Assembly: GCA_036645935.1 (NCBI GenBank)
Contig: JAVXNE010000001.1
Coordinates: 310,001-374,000 of the forward strand
Direction of reading: 5' to 3'
DNA from: JAUNBN01 sp036645935
GTDB taxonomy: Bacteria > Bacillota > Clostridia > Oscillospirales > Ruminococcaceae
DNA: 64,000 nucleotides
Part shown: positions 8,598 to 17,408 of the stretch, in pieces
Position numbering within the stretch: the first letter of the stretch is position 1
Layout: every line of letters starts with the position of its first letter
Notes under the pieces: generated by a model
Told to the model about the DNA's origin: nothing
The model's database searches: none
Seen by the model: the letters and a program-made list of their open reading frames with translations, nothing else
Made by a program: the position numbers and the translations under genes

Positions 8598-8622
8598 CGA
8601 CGGCTTTCTGCCGTCGTTTTTA
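8598..8622 (+). terminator. Rho-independent terminator of the M50-scpAB-rluB operon
   Basis: CGACGGC (8598-8604), loop TTTCT, GCCGTCG (8610-8616), then TTTTTATT. It lies 20 nt after the last stop codon. Confidence 0.88.
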
Positions 8623-8819
8623 TTCCGCACATTTTAAGTGTTGCAGTCGTTTTGGGTTCTATCGCATTGCTGCCGAATACCGATTTTCGTCGTTTCGCAA
8701 ACACTGCCGCGCTCTGTGTTTTTGCACGCTTTAATGAAGATATATCGTTGTATGTTTACATGTGCTTCATCGAGTGGTATCATAAAATGGTTTAAAGCAT
8801 CGGAAAATCGGAGGCACGG

Positions 8820-10562
8820 ATGTTGAACGCGAGCTGCGATACGGTCACTCTCGATTTCGCCTGCGCGGCCTCGGCCGTGTGGTCCATTTTGACCGACCGT
8901 TCAAGCTACGGCGAGTGGTACGGTTATCCGCGAATGCTCACGTTGGACACAGTTGAGCCCGCATTTGCAGCAGGGGCAAAACTCCGTTTCCGCGGGTCTC
9001 GCGGAACGAGCGTTGTGACTGTATTTGAACAGGGAACAAAATTTGCGATAAGCTCGAGCGCTGAGAGCAACGAATTCATCATCTCCGAAACCGAGAACGG
9101 CTGCCGCGTGTCGCTGACAACTTCTCTCGCCGGGGATATCGACTGGAGCGGGACCGCAAAGGCGCGCGCACGCGCCAACCGTGATGTGCTGCGCAGGTTG
9201 CGCCGTCTCGCCTGCTCTTCAGGAGAGACGGAAGCAGAGCCGCTGCCCGTCCCAACAATGGCAGAGGAGCGCGACGGAACACTGATCGGTGTCTTTTCGG
9301 GAATGTTTCACGGATACAAAAGTCCGATAATTCGCCGCCGATCGGCAGCTCGCAACTCGCTCGATTTCTCTGCAATAATAGACAACACCGAATCAGACAT
9401 CGTCATCCACCTGAACGCCGCAATCGCGGGTTTTATAATGTGCGCGCTGCTGTTCACAACGCTATTTTTCGCAGTCAGATTTCCGCTGTCCGATATCGTT
9501 CCGAGCTCCGGTCTGTCCGTTTACGCAAGCGCCAATGTCGACATGACGCACGCCAAGCTCATAAGCATCGGGCAGACAAAGGACAAGCTTGAGCGGATGC
9601 TCAGTTGCGCGGGGGTGAGACTTGCGCCCGACCAATATGTTTACCGCTCCTCTGATTCACTCTATGAGCTTTCCGACGACCGCAGAATCTTTGTCGTTTA
9701 CGATGCTTATGGCTGTGTGCGGCGCTTCGCATATATCGACTACAAACTCGCACTCGAGCCGCTCTCCGTCCCGATATCCAACGTGAGAACGCGGCTGTCG
9801 GCAACGATGACCGTTGAGATTGCAGAGAACACTGTAGGAACAAAGGCAGCCTCTTTCATGAAGGACAAAAACGGCGTGACTCTGATACACTTTGGCAAGA
9901 TTGATACTTCGCGTTCGGTTTTCGACACTCTGCCAATCGCGCAACTCGAGGTGACGCTCGACAGCGCCACCAAAACGGCCGACGCCCAGTTCTATTTCGC
10001 CGTTGACCCGAACAACCCGCTTCCCAATAAGCTTTACACCGAAAAACTCATGCGCCAATACACCATCGCCAACTATTATCTCGCCGACCGCGCCGCCTAT
10101 GAGCGCATATTTCTTCTGCTGGGAAAGACCCACCAGCAGGTGGACGCAGTGCTCGTGACCGAGGGTGTCGACTACGCGCTTGCCGCCAACAATTCAGTGA
10201 TTTGCAGTTACAGCTGCCGAAACCCCGTTGCTGACGAAGCGCAATACCGCTATCGTTACTCCGTCACTTTCGACGCAACCGACGTCGCTTATACGGTCAC
10301 GCTTCGCAATCGCTGGCTCGAACGGCGCGAGAACGTCCTGTTGCCGCGCGAGGATTACTCCATTCGAGAGGGAATGACTCTCTACTCCCTGTATTCCGAA
10401 CTCGGGATACTTCCAACAAGCGCATATTTTGATGCTGATGTCTTCCTGCTGCGTTTCGGAGAGGCAAGCCGCGCCGCTGAAGAAACGGCTGGATATTGCG
10501 AGCTTGAAGTCACGCTCGATGCCGCCACAATGACCGTTTTGAGCTATTCATACAATGACTGA
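8820..10562 (+). CDS. SRPBCC-like / single helix / BamE-like repeat protein (paralogue 1)
   Basis: 580 residues; ATG 8820 follows GGAGG. The N-terminal part (1-130) looks like an SRPBCC (START/polyketide-cyclase-type) ligand-binding domain: VTLDFACAASAVWSILTDR, then YGEWYGYPRML and GAKLRFRG. A linker is followed by one membrane helix (about 198-221). The C-terminal 350 residues contain segments of SmpA/OmlA (BamE)-like pattern, e.g. SIGQTKDKLERMLSCAGVRL then DQYVYRSSD. The topology should put the SRPBCC domain in the cytoplasm and the repeats outside. The next gene has the same architecture with little identity. No function is known to me; domain calls are by pattern and carry moderate certainty. 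The 242 nt upstream hold a terminator and no clear promoter. Confidence 0.7.
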   Translation: MLNASCDTVTLDFACAASAVWSILTDRSSYGEWYGYPRMLTLDTVEPAFAAGAKLRFRGSRGTSVVTVFEQGTKFAISSSAESNEFIISETENGCRVSLTTSLAGDIDWSGTAKARARANRDVLRRLRRLACSSGETEAEPLPVPTMAEERDGTLIGVFSGMFHGYKSPIIRRRSAARNSLDFSAIIDNTESDIVIHLNAAIAGFIMCALLFTTLFFAVRFPLSDIVPSSGLSVYASANVDMTHAKLISIGQTKDKLERMLSCAGVRLAPDQYVYRSSDSLYELSDDRRIFVVYDAYGCVRRFAYIDYKLALEPLSVPISNVRTRLSATMTVEIAENTVGTKAASFMKDKNGVTLIHFGKIDTSRSVFDTLPIAQLEVTLDSATKTADAQFYFAVDPNNPLPNKLYTEKLMRQYTIANYYLADRAAYERIFLLLGKTHQQVDAVLVTEGVDYALAANNSVICSYSCRNPVADEAQYRYRYSVTFDATDVAYTVTLRNRWLERRENVLLPREDYSIREGMTLYSLYSELGILPTSAYFDADVFLLRFGEASRAAEETAGYCELEVTLDAATMTVLSYSYND

Positions 10563-10601
10563 CACCGATCACAATTCACTTCAAATAAAGGACGACTGTA
10601 A

Positions 10602-12242
10602 ATGCCGCGAGAAAACATTGTCAAATCAGAACTGCTTATCGAGACGGACGCCGAGAGCATATGGAGCTGTCTTTCCTCCCCCTCATGCGCATGTGCTCTT
10701 TTTGGTCCCGACTGCGAGCTTGAACTTAACGACGACAACACCGGAGGTCTCGCGGGTCGTCTTCGCCTTGGCAGCTCAATCTTCCGTTTGCGAATGCGGA
10801 AGTATGACGCTCTGGCCTCAAACGACAGCTGCAGACTCGCGTTGAGACTTTCTCGGCATGAGAAGGGCGTGCTTGCCGTTGCAGCGGCGTCCTTCTCCGA
10901 CACATCCGATTTAACGGCAAAAGAACTCTATGTGTTTCTCTGCCACCTGCGGGCACTTGCTCTCGAGCAGCGCAGCAAAACCGTGTACAGATCCGAGCTT
11001 ATACAGAAATGTGAAATAGATTCAAAACCCGCGAATCCGGCCGGTGAGTCGCACAGCATCGAGGATGCAGATGACAATATCCGCAAAGCTCCCCGCAAAC
11101 GGAAACCTCACAAAGTACTCATTTCGGTAATCGGCATAGCTGCGGCCGCGGCCGTTGCATTTTCTGCGTGGACATATTTTCTGCCGAAAAGCAGCGGCGC
11201 CACAAGTCCAGACCTGTCCGATATTAGCGCCGCTGTGAACGAACAGAACTGTGCAAAGATCGTTCTCGGGATGAGCAAATCGGAAGTGGATGTTCTGCTC
11301 GGAACACAGGGACTGAAGCGCGCGCCCGGAGAGTATGTATATCGCGGCGAGACGCTCAACGGCCGCTCTTTGCCGATTGAACAGCTGCTCGTTGTATATG
11401 GCGGAGATATATGCGAAAAGATAACCTATCTCCAACTTGAGCGCGCGTCGAAAGTTGGTGCCGCTGTGGGTCCCGATTCTCCGATAGGAGTGCTCCCTCC
11501 CTCGATGACGAGGATGTATTCCAAAGACGGCACAGAGTATCGGGAGACACATTGGGGGTACCTGGATCCGTTTGCCAATTTTTCAAAATCGTGGCGCGGG
11601 GAATCAGCAACTATCGTAAACACTGCGAGCGGAGAGACGCGCACGCGTTTTCTCACCGGCTACGACGGCGCCGACCCGCTGATTATATCCACGCTGGAGG
11701 GTCATCCTGCCGGCAAACAATACACCGATTACGATGAATTTCTGCAGGATAAACTCGCATTTGACGAGGCACTATTGCTTCGCAACCGTTACAGCCGCGG
11801 AGATGCCTCTCGCGTTTTCGGAGAACTTGAGGAATACGACGCGGGCAACGGCATAACGCTCTCCCGCATCCCCTCTTACGAGCGTGATGACGACGGCGCA
11901 CCGCTCTACACTACATCTGTGAGCTTTGACACGACGGGTGTGTTTTCCCTCGGCTCGTTCTCCAACTCGCGTCTGTTTGACAAAAGCGGAATGCTAGCGG
12001 ATTGCCGTCGTACTGCCGTTGCCCCCGGTATGACGTACAGCGAGGTGCGCACCCTTGTCCCGATAGTGCCGACCGCCCTATTTGTCAACGACAACTTCTA
12101 CACAGTGTGCTATGGAAAGTATCTCGGCGGCACCGAGATCAAGCATCAGTTTGAATTTGTCGTGTCATTCAGCCTCGGATCAAATGTGGCGGAGACGATT
12201 TTCGACAACGTGGCAGAGGAAGTTCCCGCCAACGCCGCATGA
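10602..12242 (+). CDS. SRPBCC-like / single helix / BamE-like repeat protein (paralogue 2)
   Basis: 546 residues with the same layout as the gene 39 nt upstream: an SRPBCC-like domain (1-135, ELLIETDAESIWSCLSSPS), a basic linker (RKAPRKRKPHK), one membrane helix (about 171-194) and an outer part with the BamE-like motif VLGMSKSEVDVLLGTQGLKR followed by GEYVYRGE (about 221-250), then a more diverged second unit (ALLLRNRYSRGDASRVFGEL). In BamE-like domains the 'GMSkseV..lLG' helix pair mediates protein binding. The basic residues before the helix predict a cytoplasmic N-terminus. An AAGGAC site precedes ATG 10602. Likely cotranscribed with its paralogue. Function unknown. Confidence 0.7.
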   Translation: MPRENIVKSELLIETDAESIWSCLSSPSCACALFGPDCELELNDDNTGGLAGRLRLGSSIFRLRMRKYDALASNDSCRLALRLSRHEKGVLAVAAASFSDTSDLTAKELYVFLCHLRALALEQRSKTVYRSELIQKCEIDSKPANPAGESHSIEDADDNIRKAPRKRKPHKVLISVIGIAAAAAVAFSAWTYFLPKSSGATSPDLSDISAAVNEQNCAKIVLGMSKSEVDVLLGTQGLKRAPGEYVYRGETLNGRSLPIEQLLVVYGGDICEKITYLQLERASKVGAAVGPDSPIGVLPPSMTRMYSKDGTEYRETHWGYLDPFANFSKSWRGESATIVNTASGETRTRFLTGYDGADPLIISTLEGHPAGKQYTDYDEFLQDKLAFDEALLLRNRYSRGDASRVFGELEEYDAGNGITLSRIPSYERDDDGAPLYTTSVSFDTTGVFSLGSFSNSRLFDKSGMLADCRRTAVAPGMTYSEVRTLVPIVPTALFVNDNFYTVCYGKYLGGTEIKHQFEFVVSFSLGSNVAETIFDNVAEEVPANAA

Positions 12243-12285
12243 GCGTGCAGTGCGCCATAAAAGACTGTCTGGAGGTTCAATCAAC

Positions 12286-14841
12286 ATGATGAATCACGCA
12301 CCGGATCGCGCGCGAGTGTCACAGCTTGTCGCTTCTGATATGCAATATTTCGGAAGCCGCATCGCCCTCCCGTTCATTGCGGGTTCGACCGCGCTCATCG
12401 CCCTTGTGGCTCTGTTGTTTTCGCTGTTTTTCTATATCGGACAGTCGCAGGAAGAACAGAACTATTCATATCTGCTGCTGACGGTTTTGTCTCTCTGCGC
12501 GTTTGTAGTGTCCTATATTTTATACCGCGCTCGCACAGCTCGCGAAGGACTGCAATATGACAACGTGATGGTATTCACCATCGAGTGCTTCGCGATAAGC
12601 GGTGTGTCGGGTTTCGCATTTTTGCGCACTTCATGGATGTGGCGATTTATCGAAATATCTCCCGGTCAGTTCAACCGCTATGTCAGGACGGTACTTTCCA
12701 CCTGTGTGGCGGTTTCGCTGCTTGTCGCGCTCGGCTACGTTCTGTATGCATACATGAAAGCCGATTTTCAGCTTCCCTATACGGGTTGGCTCTATAAGTT
12801 CTACACCTTCGTTCCGATAAGCGTGCTGCTCTTTGTTGCGATGGGCACACGGCACAGCCACGTCGGCAACGCGCTTGGCATTGCCACATTCACTACAGTG
12901 CTCTACCTGTCCCTCATCCTCGCGTTTATCGTTCGTTTCTCGGCAAAGCTCATAATGCACCGCTATCTTGAGGAGAGCTCATCTCGATATGAGACATTCA
13001 TCAAGGTCAAGCATCACAAACCCATAAAGTGGACAGCGAACACCCAGACCCCAGAAGCTGTCGCCTTTGCGTCTGCTGCAGAAGCAGTGTCGTCCGAACT
13101 TGCGGACAGTGCCGCGCTCATCCGCGAAAATACCGAGGAATCTTTGAAGCCCGCCGCCATCGAAGCCGAGCCTGCACAGCCTTCAACCGAAACATTGCCT
13201 TCCGCAGAACCTGCGCCTGCTCCCTCAGATGCGACTCTGGAGACCGGGGACAAATCGTCCCGCAAAGATCTGCGTGAGCGTAAATCCCCGGACTTCGAGA
13301 TCAGTGTCTCTGAAGATACACCGACCGAAGCGGCTGCTATCTCGGAACGCGCGTTTGCATTTGTGCACAAGACTGTCGACGCTGTCAAATCTTTGTTCGA
13401 GCGGTATTCCAAACCAAAACCCACTCTTGCAAACGTCGCGAACGACGAGGATATCGCTTCTGCCGTCGAATCACTGATTGGAATTCCGGCAGAAACTGCG
13501 CTTGACGCTGAACTCGATTCGACATCGCAAGCCGCGGCGGAAACCGCAACAGCACACGTCGCCGCGGACAACGTCCCCACACAGCACGAAATTACCGCAA
13601 AAGAACAGGAGCCGAACGTCCACTCTATATATAAAGCGTCAAAACATGACGCTGCGGAGAAAAAGTCCGAGCCCGAGTCTGCCGAGGATGAGCGCGAGGA
13701 CGGCACACTGGTTGAAATCGGGTGGTTTGAGCGCATTAAGTCCTCCATAATCGATTTTATTACCGATATGCGGACTCCCATCGACGGTCTGTTTCTGAGC
13801 GGAAGCTCCGATGATGAGCCCGAAAGCGCGCAGCAGTCCGCAACTGAATCTGACATACAAAGCATCCCGGACAGTGACGCAGCAGGCCATGAGCACAGTG
13901 CGATAGCTGATGAATCACCGGCTCTTGATGAAGTGCCTCTGCCGCTCATGCCATCCGAAAAAAATCCTGAAATTGACACAAATATCGGTGAATTCACAAT
14001 AGGAACAGGCATACCCGATGCGGAAAGCTCCGAATCGATCGCGCACGCGCTTCAAACACCTACGGAACAGGCCGACAAGGAAACGACGGACAGAAGAACA
14101 ATCTATAAGGCCAAACGCGAGGTGCTCCCGAACGAGCGCAATCTCCCACAGTTTTTTGAGCGGCACCGCACTCGTGTCGGATCGGTTAAATCTGATAATG
14201 AACTGCCCCCTTACACCAAACCCGTTCCCACTGGAAAAAGCATTGGCGCTCACGCACTCCACCCGCTCAACCGCACCACAGGAGATGCTGCCCATGACTC
14301 CCCTCTTGCCGATGAAGTGCTCAATTCAGCTTTGCCCGAAAACCCCGGTGCGGAGACAGTGTCTGACAGCCATAGCCCAGGCTCTGTTGAGCGGGCATTC
14401 ACTCACCCCAAACAGTGGCTTAAGAACACTGTTGACAATTATAAGCTGAAGCGGGAGCGCGCCGCCGAGGAAGAGCGTTCCCGCCGCGAAGCCGAAGAAG
14501 AACACATAGAGGCCGAGGCTGATATCATAGAGGATCTTGATGACGCTGCGCCTTCTGTTGAAATGATTGACCCCAAACCCGAACCCGCGGTTGAAAATGA
14601 TCTCGAAGATATAATGGACGAGAATTTCACAAAGGCAAGCTCGTTTGAAACTCCGCATGCAGATCACAAGCTCGTGCAGATTGAAGACGACATTAAAACT
14701 TCAATCTCACCACAGGAGCTCGGAAAACGCGAGCCGATACGCGCCCAGGTAGTGCGGCGCACCATCGTGCACCGCCACTCGACCTCCCGCAGGCGACCAT
14801 CTCCCTCAAAAAATAGCGCTGACAAGTCCGACAACAAATAA
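12286..14841 (+). CDS. Six-helix membrane protein with long acidic disordered tail
   Basis: 851 residues. The frame is open further upstream, but ATG 12286 is chosen because GGAGG lies 10 nt before it. Six predicted helices (about 24-52, 60-81, 93-113, 132-155, 169-187, 196-218) form a compact membrane domain of no recognised family. The remaining 620 residues are rich in Glu, Asp, Ser, Pro and Ala and look disordered, with a short charged coiled-coil (about 718-740: LKRERAAEEERSRREAEEE) and a basic C-terminus (RRTIVHRHSTSRRRPS). It follows the two SRPBCC-like genes by 43 nt and ends in a strong terminator, so the three form one unit. A scaffold role is a guess. Confidence 0.72.
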   Translation: MMNHAPDRARVSQLVASDMQYFGSRIALPFIAGSTALIALVALLFSLFFYIGQSQEEQNYSYLLLTVLSLCAFVVSYILYRARTAREGLQYDNVMVFTIECFAISGVSGFAFLRTSWMWRFIEISPGQFNRYVRTVLSTCVAVSLLVALGYVLYAYMKADFQLPYTGWLYKFYTFVPISVLLFVAMGTRHSHVGNALGIATFTTVLYLSLILAFIVRFSAKLIMHRYLEESSSRYETFIKVKHHKPIKWTANTQTPEAVAFASAAEAVSSELADSAALIRENTEESLKPAAIEAEPAQPSTETLPSAEPAPAPSDATLETGDKSSRKDLRERKSPDFEISVSEDTPTEAAAISERAFAFVHKTVDAVKSLFERYSKPKPTLANVANDEDIASAVESLIGIPAETALDAELDSTSQAAAETATAHVAADNVPTQHEITAKEQEPNVHSIYKASKHDAAEKKSEPESAEDEREDGTLVEIGWFERIKSSIIDFITDMRTPIDGLFLSGSSDDEPESAQQSATESDIQSIPDSDAAGHEHSAIADESPALDEVPLPLMPSEKNPEIDTNIGEFTIGTGIPDAESSESIAHALQTPTEQADKETTDRRTIYKAKREVLPNERNLPQFFERHRTRVGSVKSDNELPPYTKPVPTGKSIGAHALHPLNRTTGDAAHDSPLADEVLNSALPENPGAETVSDSHSPGSVERAFTHPKQWLKNTVDNYKLKRERAAEEERSRREAEEEHIEAEADIIEDLDDAAPSVEMIDPKPEPAVENDLEDIMDENFTKASSFETPHADHKLVQIEDDIKTSISPQELGKREPIRAQVVRRTIVHRHSTSRRRPSPSKNSADKSDNK

Positions 14842-14850
14842 ACACAAAAA

Positions 14851-14882
14851 GAAAGCTCCCACAATCGGGGGCTTTCTTTTAT
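14851..14882 (+). terminator. Rho-independent terminator after the six-helix protein gene
   Basis: GAAAGCTCCC (14851-14860), loop ACAATC, GGGGGCTTTC (14867-14876) with one G-T pair, then TTTTAT. An A-run before the left arm means it can also act on the minus strand. Confidence 0.9.
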
Positions 14883-15059
14883 AATAACCGCAAAACCGAT
14901 ATTTTCGGTCGGCAAATTCGCGTTTTTTTGCACATTCGATGACCAAAATAAAGCTCTACGGGACTTCTTGCGTGTAATGTCAATGCAGGTTACGAAATAC
15001 AATGGAGCTGCAACATCCGACGCTATTTTCTTTATTGAAAAGTCAAATGCTCTTAAAAT

Positions 15060-15077
15060 CTGCTGTTTTATCAGCAG
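15060..15077 (-). terminator. Probable weak terminator of the rsmI-yfcE transcript
   Basis: CTGCTG and CAGCAG arms around a 6-nt loop; on the minus strand the hairpin is followed by ATTTTAAG, 25 nt beyond the yfcE stop. The stem is short. The rest of 14883-15102 shows nothing else. Confidence 0.4.
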
Positions 15078-15102
15078 TCAACATGTCACGATATCATGGC
15101 TG

Positions 15103-15576
15103 TTATTTGATGTGTGCGAGATTTGCGATTATTTGATCGTCCTTAAAGTCGAGTGTTGCAAACCTGAAACCGTCGTAACTCGCGGCCCGCCCGGGATTCA
15201 CATATAAAATCCCGTCCAAATATCGGCACAGTTTCTCGTGCGTATGTCCGAAGAGAACCACTGAAGCGCCCGAACCGACGGCAAAATCCACAAGCTCCTC
15301 AATTCCGTATTTCACATGGAAGCGATGCCCGTGCGTGTATATCACTTTGCGGCCATCCTCAAGGGTCAGCAGCTTAACATCGCTGTCGTTCTCTCGAAAA
15401 TCACAATTTCCAGTGACTGCGAGCAGCGGGATTTCAGGATGTCGAGCCCTCATAGTTCGCGCCTGCTCATAGCCGTCCCCGAGAAAGATGAAATAATCCG
15501 CAGTACACTGCGCCTGATATATCCGTTCAAACGCCTCAAGCGAGCCGTGAGTGTCAGAGAGAACAACAATCCTCAT
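15103..15576 (-). CDS. YfcE/MJ0936-family metallophosphoesterase
   Basis: A 157-residue calcineurin-like phosphodiesterase. All metal-binding blocks are present: LSDTHG (D8, H10), FLGDGY, GNCD, THGH and GHTH. Members hydrolyse phosphodiester bonds, often in vitro on bis-pNPP; the physiological substrate is uncertain. The ATG overlaps the rsmI stop (ATGA), so the two are translated together, an arrangement common in Firmicutes. Confidence 0.9.
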   Translation of the reverse strand: MRIVVLSDTHGSLEAFERIYQAQCTADYFIFLGDGYEQARTMRARHPEIPLLAVTGNCDFRENDSDVKLLTLEDGRKVIYTHGHRFHVKYGIEELVDFAVGSGASVVLFGHTHEKLCRYLDGILYVNPGRAASYDGFRFATLDFKDDQIIANLAHIK

Positions 15577-16427
15577 TTCTCGTTCTCCACCTCAGAGAGC
15601 GCAAGCCGATAGAGCTCTCCTTTTTTAATTCCTGTGCGCACGGAAGTCTCCTTGCAGGCATCGGGCAAAGACACACCTTGAGCCCTCAACTCGGAGATGA
15701 GGGCGAGCGCCCTCACGGGGTCACAGTCGCACGGCGCACTCTCCGCCTTCGCAGCACCGGCAACAACGAGCGCATATTCTCCACGCGGTTCGCGCTCTTT
15801 GTATTGCGCGACAGCCTCAAAGAGCGTTGTGCGATCGATTTCCTCGTGAATCTTGGTGAGTTCGCGGGCGAGCGTGATTTCGCGATCTCCGAGAGTGTCA
15901 AGCAGGTCATTCAGCGTGTTTCGCAGCTTGTGAGGCGCTTCATAGAAAACCAGCGTACGGCGCTCGTCGCGTATTTCGGAAAGCCGCTCTCGGCGATTTT
16001 TCTTGGACATTGGAAGAAATCCTTCAAAACAGAAGCGACCTGTTGCAATGCCGCTCGCACATAGAGCCGCAATGGCCGCGCATGGCCCGGGAATTGGTTC
16101 GACAACGACACCTCGTGCCGCAGCTCGCCGCACAAGTTCCTCACCCGGGTCGCTGACGGCAGGCGTTCCCGCGTCACAACAGAGCGCGCAGTTTTCTCCT
16201 GCGAGAATTCTGTCAATAATGTGATCGGCACGGTCATTTTCGTTATGGCGATAACAGCTCACGAGCGGCTTTTTTATTCCGAGATGATTCAGCAGTCCAG
16301 CCGTCACTCTTGTGTCCTCAGCCGCGACAAAATCCACCAACTCGAGCGTCTCTGCCGCACGGCGCGAAATGTCCCCTAGATTACCTATCGGAGTTGCGAC
16401 AATATAAAGTTTTGAGGGTTCCGACAT
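15573..16427 (-). CDS. rsmI: 16S rRNA (cytidine1402-2'-O)-methyltransferase
   Basis: A 284-residue tetrapyrrole-methylase-fold enzyme: LYIVATPIGNLGDISRRAAE at the start, then VAAEDTR, CDAGTPAVSDPG and PGPCAAIAALCASG, which form the SAM site. It adds the 2'-O-methyl group of m4Cm1402 in the ribosomal P site. The frame is open upstream into trmN6, but ATG 16427 with a GGAGG site 7 nt before it is the sensible start. It lies 16 nt downstream of trmN6, matching the Bacillus order trmN6-rsmI. Confidence 0.95.
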   Translation of the reverse strand: MSEPSKLYIVATPIGNLGDISRRAAETLELVDFVAAEDTRVTAGLLNHLGIKKPLVSCYRHNENDRADHIIDRILAGENCALCCDAGTPAVSDPGEELVRRAAARGVVVEPIPGPCAAIAALCASGIATGRFCFEGFLPMSKKNRRERLSEIRDERRTLVFYEAPHKLRNTLNDLLDTLGDREITLARELTKIHEEIDRTTLFEAVAQYKEREPRGEYALVVAGAAKAESAPCDCDPVRALALISELRAQGVSLPDACKETSVRTGIKKGELYRLALSEVENEK

Positions 16428-16443
16428 CAGCTGTCCTCCGAAA

Positions 16444-17097
16444 TCAATTATCGATAAGATCGGGCAAAATAACAAGGCCGGTCCCGGCGCGGTAGCGCGC
16501 TTCAAGCAGTGCAAGCCACGGCTGACCGCCTCTGGTATGTTTGACAAATTGCAGCCTCTTGAGCTCAAGCGAGCGGCGCTCAAACAGGCATATAAGCTCG
16601 GCAAGACGCTCCGTCCGACAGCAGATCACAAGACGTCCGCCTTCTTTAAGGCTACGTACCGCGCATGCGGCGACGTCATCTGCGGTGCAGGTGCTCTCAC
16701 TGCGCGCCGAGCGCGATTGTGCATCGGAATTGAGCTTGCCCGCGCCGAACTTAAAATATGGCGGATTGCACAGCGCAACGTCAAATTTTGCAGTTGTTCG
16801 GAATTCGCGAAGATCTCCGCGCACAATTTCAATGTTCTGCGCGTCATTTATCCCGACCGAACGCGCCATCAGCTCACACGCTTCTCCGTCCAATTCGAGT
16901 GCGACGGCACGCCCCTCGTGTCCCGCATCGCGCAGCGCAAAAGTGATGATTCCGCTTCCTGCTCCGATATCGAGAATCGATTCTCTCTCCCGAACCCCCG
17001 CAAAAGAGGCCAGCAGCAGCGGGTCACGCGAAAAGCGTATATTATCAGAGATGCACACCTTAGTGCCGAGTCTGCTCAATATTTCGACATCACACAC
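16444..17097 (-). CDS. trmN6: tRNA1(Val) (adenine37-N6)-methyltransferase family protein
   Basis: 217 residues with a Rossmann-fold SAM site (ILDIGAGSGIITFALRD) and the NPPY motif (LCNPPYFKFG) of N6-adenine methyltransferases. The N-terminal RFSRDPLLLASFAG replaces the 'f..g.Dav.La' block of the TrmN6/YabB group. It should methylate A37 of a tRNA. The start is GTG 17097, with GGAG 8 nt upstream; nearby ATGs are out of frame. It is preceded by a ferredoxin gene and a hairpin, then followed by rsmI. Confidence 0.88.
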   Translation of the reverse strand: MCDVEILSRLGTKVCISDNIRFSRDPLLLASFAGVRERESILDIGAGSGIITFALRDAGHEGRAVALELDGEACELMARSVGINDAQNIEIVRGDLREFRTTAKFDVALCNPPYFKFGAGKLNSDAQSRSARSESTCTADDVAACAVRSLKEGGRLVICCRTERLAELICLFERRSLELKRLQFVKHTRGGQPWLALLEARYRAGTGLVILPDLIDN

Positions 17098-17122
17098 GCA
17101 GGCATCTCCATTTCAAGAAATA

Positions 17123-17150
17123 CGGCGGACACAAAAACTTGTGCCCGCCG
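17123..17150 (-). terminator. Hairpin between the ferredoxin gene and trmN6
   Basis: A 12-bp stem with one mismatch (17123-17134 with 17139-17150). Read on the minus strand it is followed by TATTTC, a poor T-run, so it may be an attenuator or an mRNA end protecting the abundant ferredoxin message. Confidence 0.5.
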
Positions 17151-17173
17151 CTTGTTTGTTCGGATATGTTCGC

Positions 17174-17344
17174 TTACGCCTCAGTTATGGCGCCAACGGG
17201 GCAACCGGCCTCGCAGGAACCACAATCGATGCAGGCATCGGGATCAATCACGAATTTGGTGTCACCCTCGCTTATAGCATCAACGGGGCAGCTGGACTGG
17301 CATGAACCGCACTTAACACATTCATCGCTGATAACGCGTGCCAT
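17174..17344 (-). CDS. Small 2[4Fe-4S] ferredoxin
   Basis: A 56-residue clostridial-type ferredoxin with two CxxCxxCxxxCP clusters: C9, C12, C15, C19 and C38, C41, C44, C48, each followed by the usual hydrophobic residue. It carries electrons at low potential for hydrogenase, pyruvate:ferredoxin oxidoreductase and similar enzymes. The start is ATG 17344 with GGAGG 7 nt upstream and its own promoter. It sits between ricT and trmN6, a place where Bacillus has yabA. Confidence 0.95.
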   Translation of the reverse strand: MARVISDECVKCGSCQSSCPVDAISEGDTKFVIDPDACIDCGSCEAGCPVGAITEA

Positions 17345-17377
17345 GGTATACCTCCAAATAATGAATATTGCATAACT

Positions 17378-17405
17378 ATAATATCATATAATCGAAGATT
17401 TTCAA
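17378..17405 (-). promoter_or_regulatory. Promoter of the ferredoxin gene
   Basis: Minus strand: TTGAAA (17400-17405), 16-nt spacer, TATTAT (17378-17383), 34 nt before the ATG at 17344. The -35 box lies just beyond the ricT stop. Confidence 0.65.
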
Positions 17406-17408
17406 GTG

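Noticed and set aside
13014..14012. Minus-strand frame of 332 codons opposite the acidic tail of the six-helix protein
   Set aside because: Ser/Ala-rich mirror of an Asp/Glu/Ser-rich coding strand; the plus-strand gene has a ribosome binding site and continuous domain structure.
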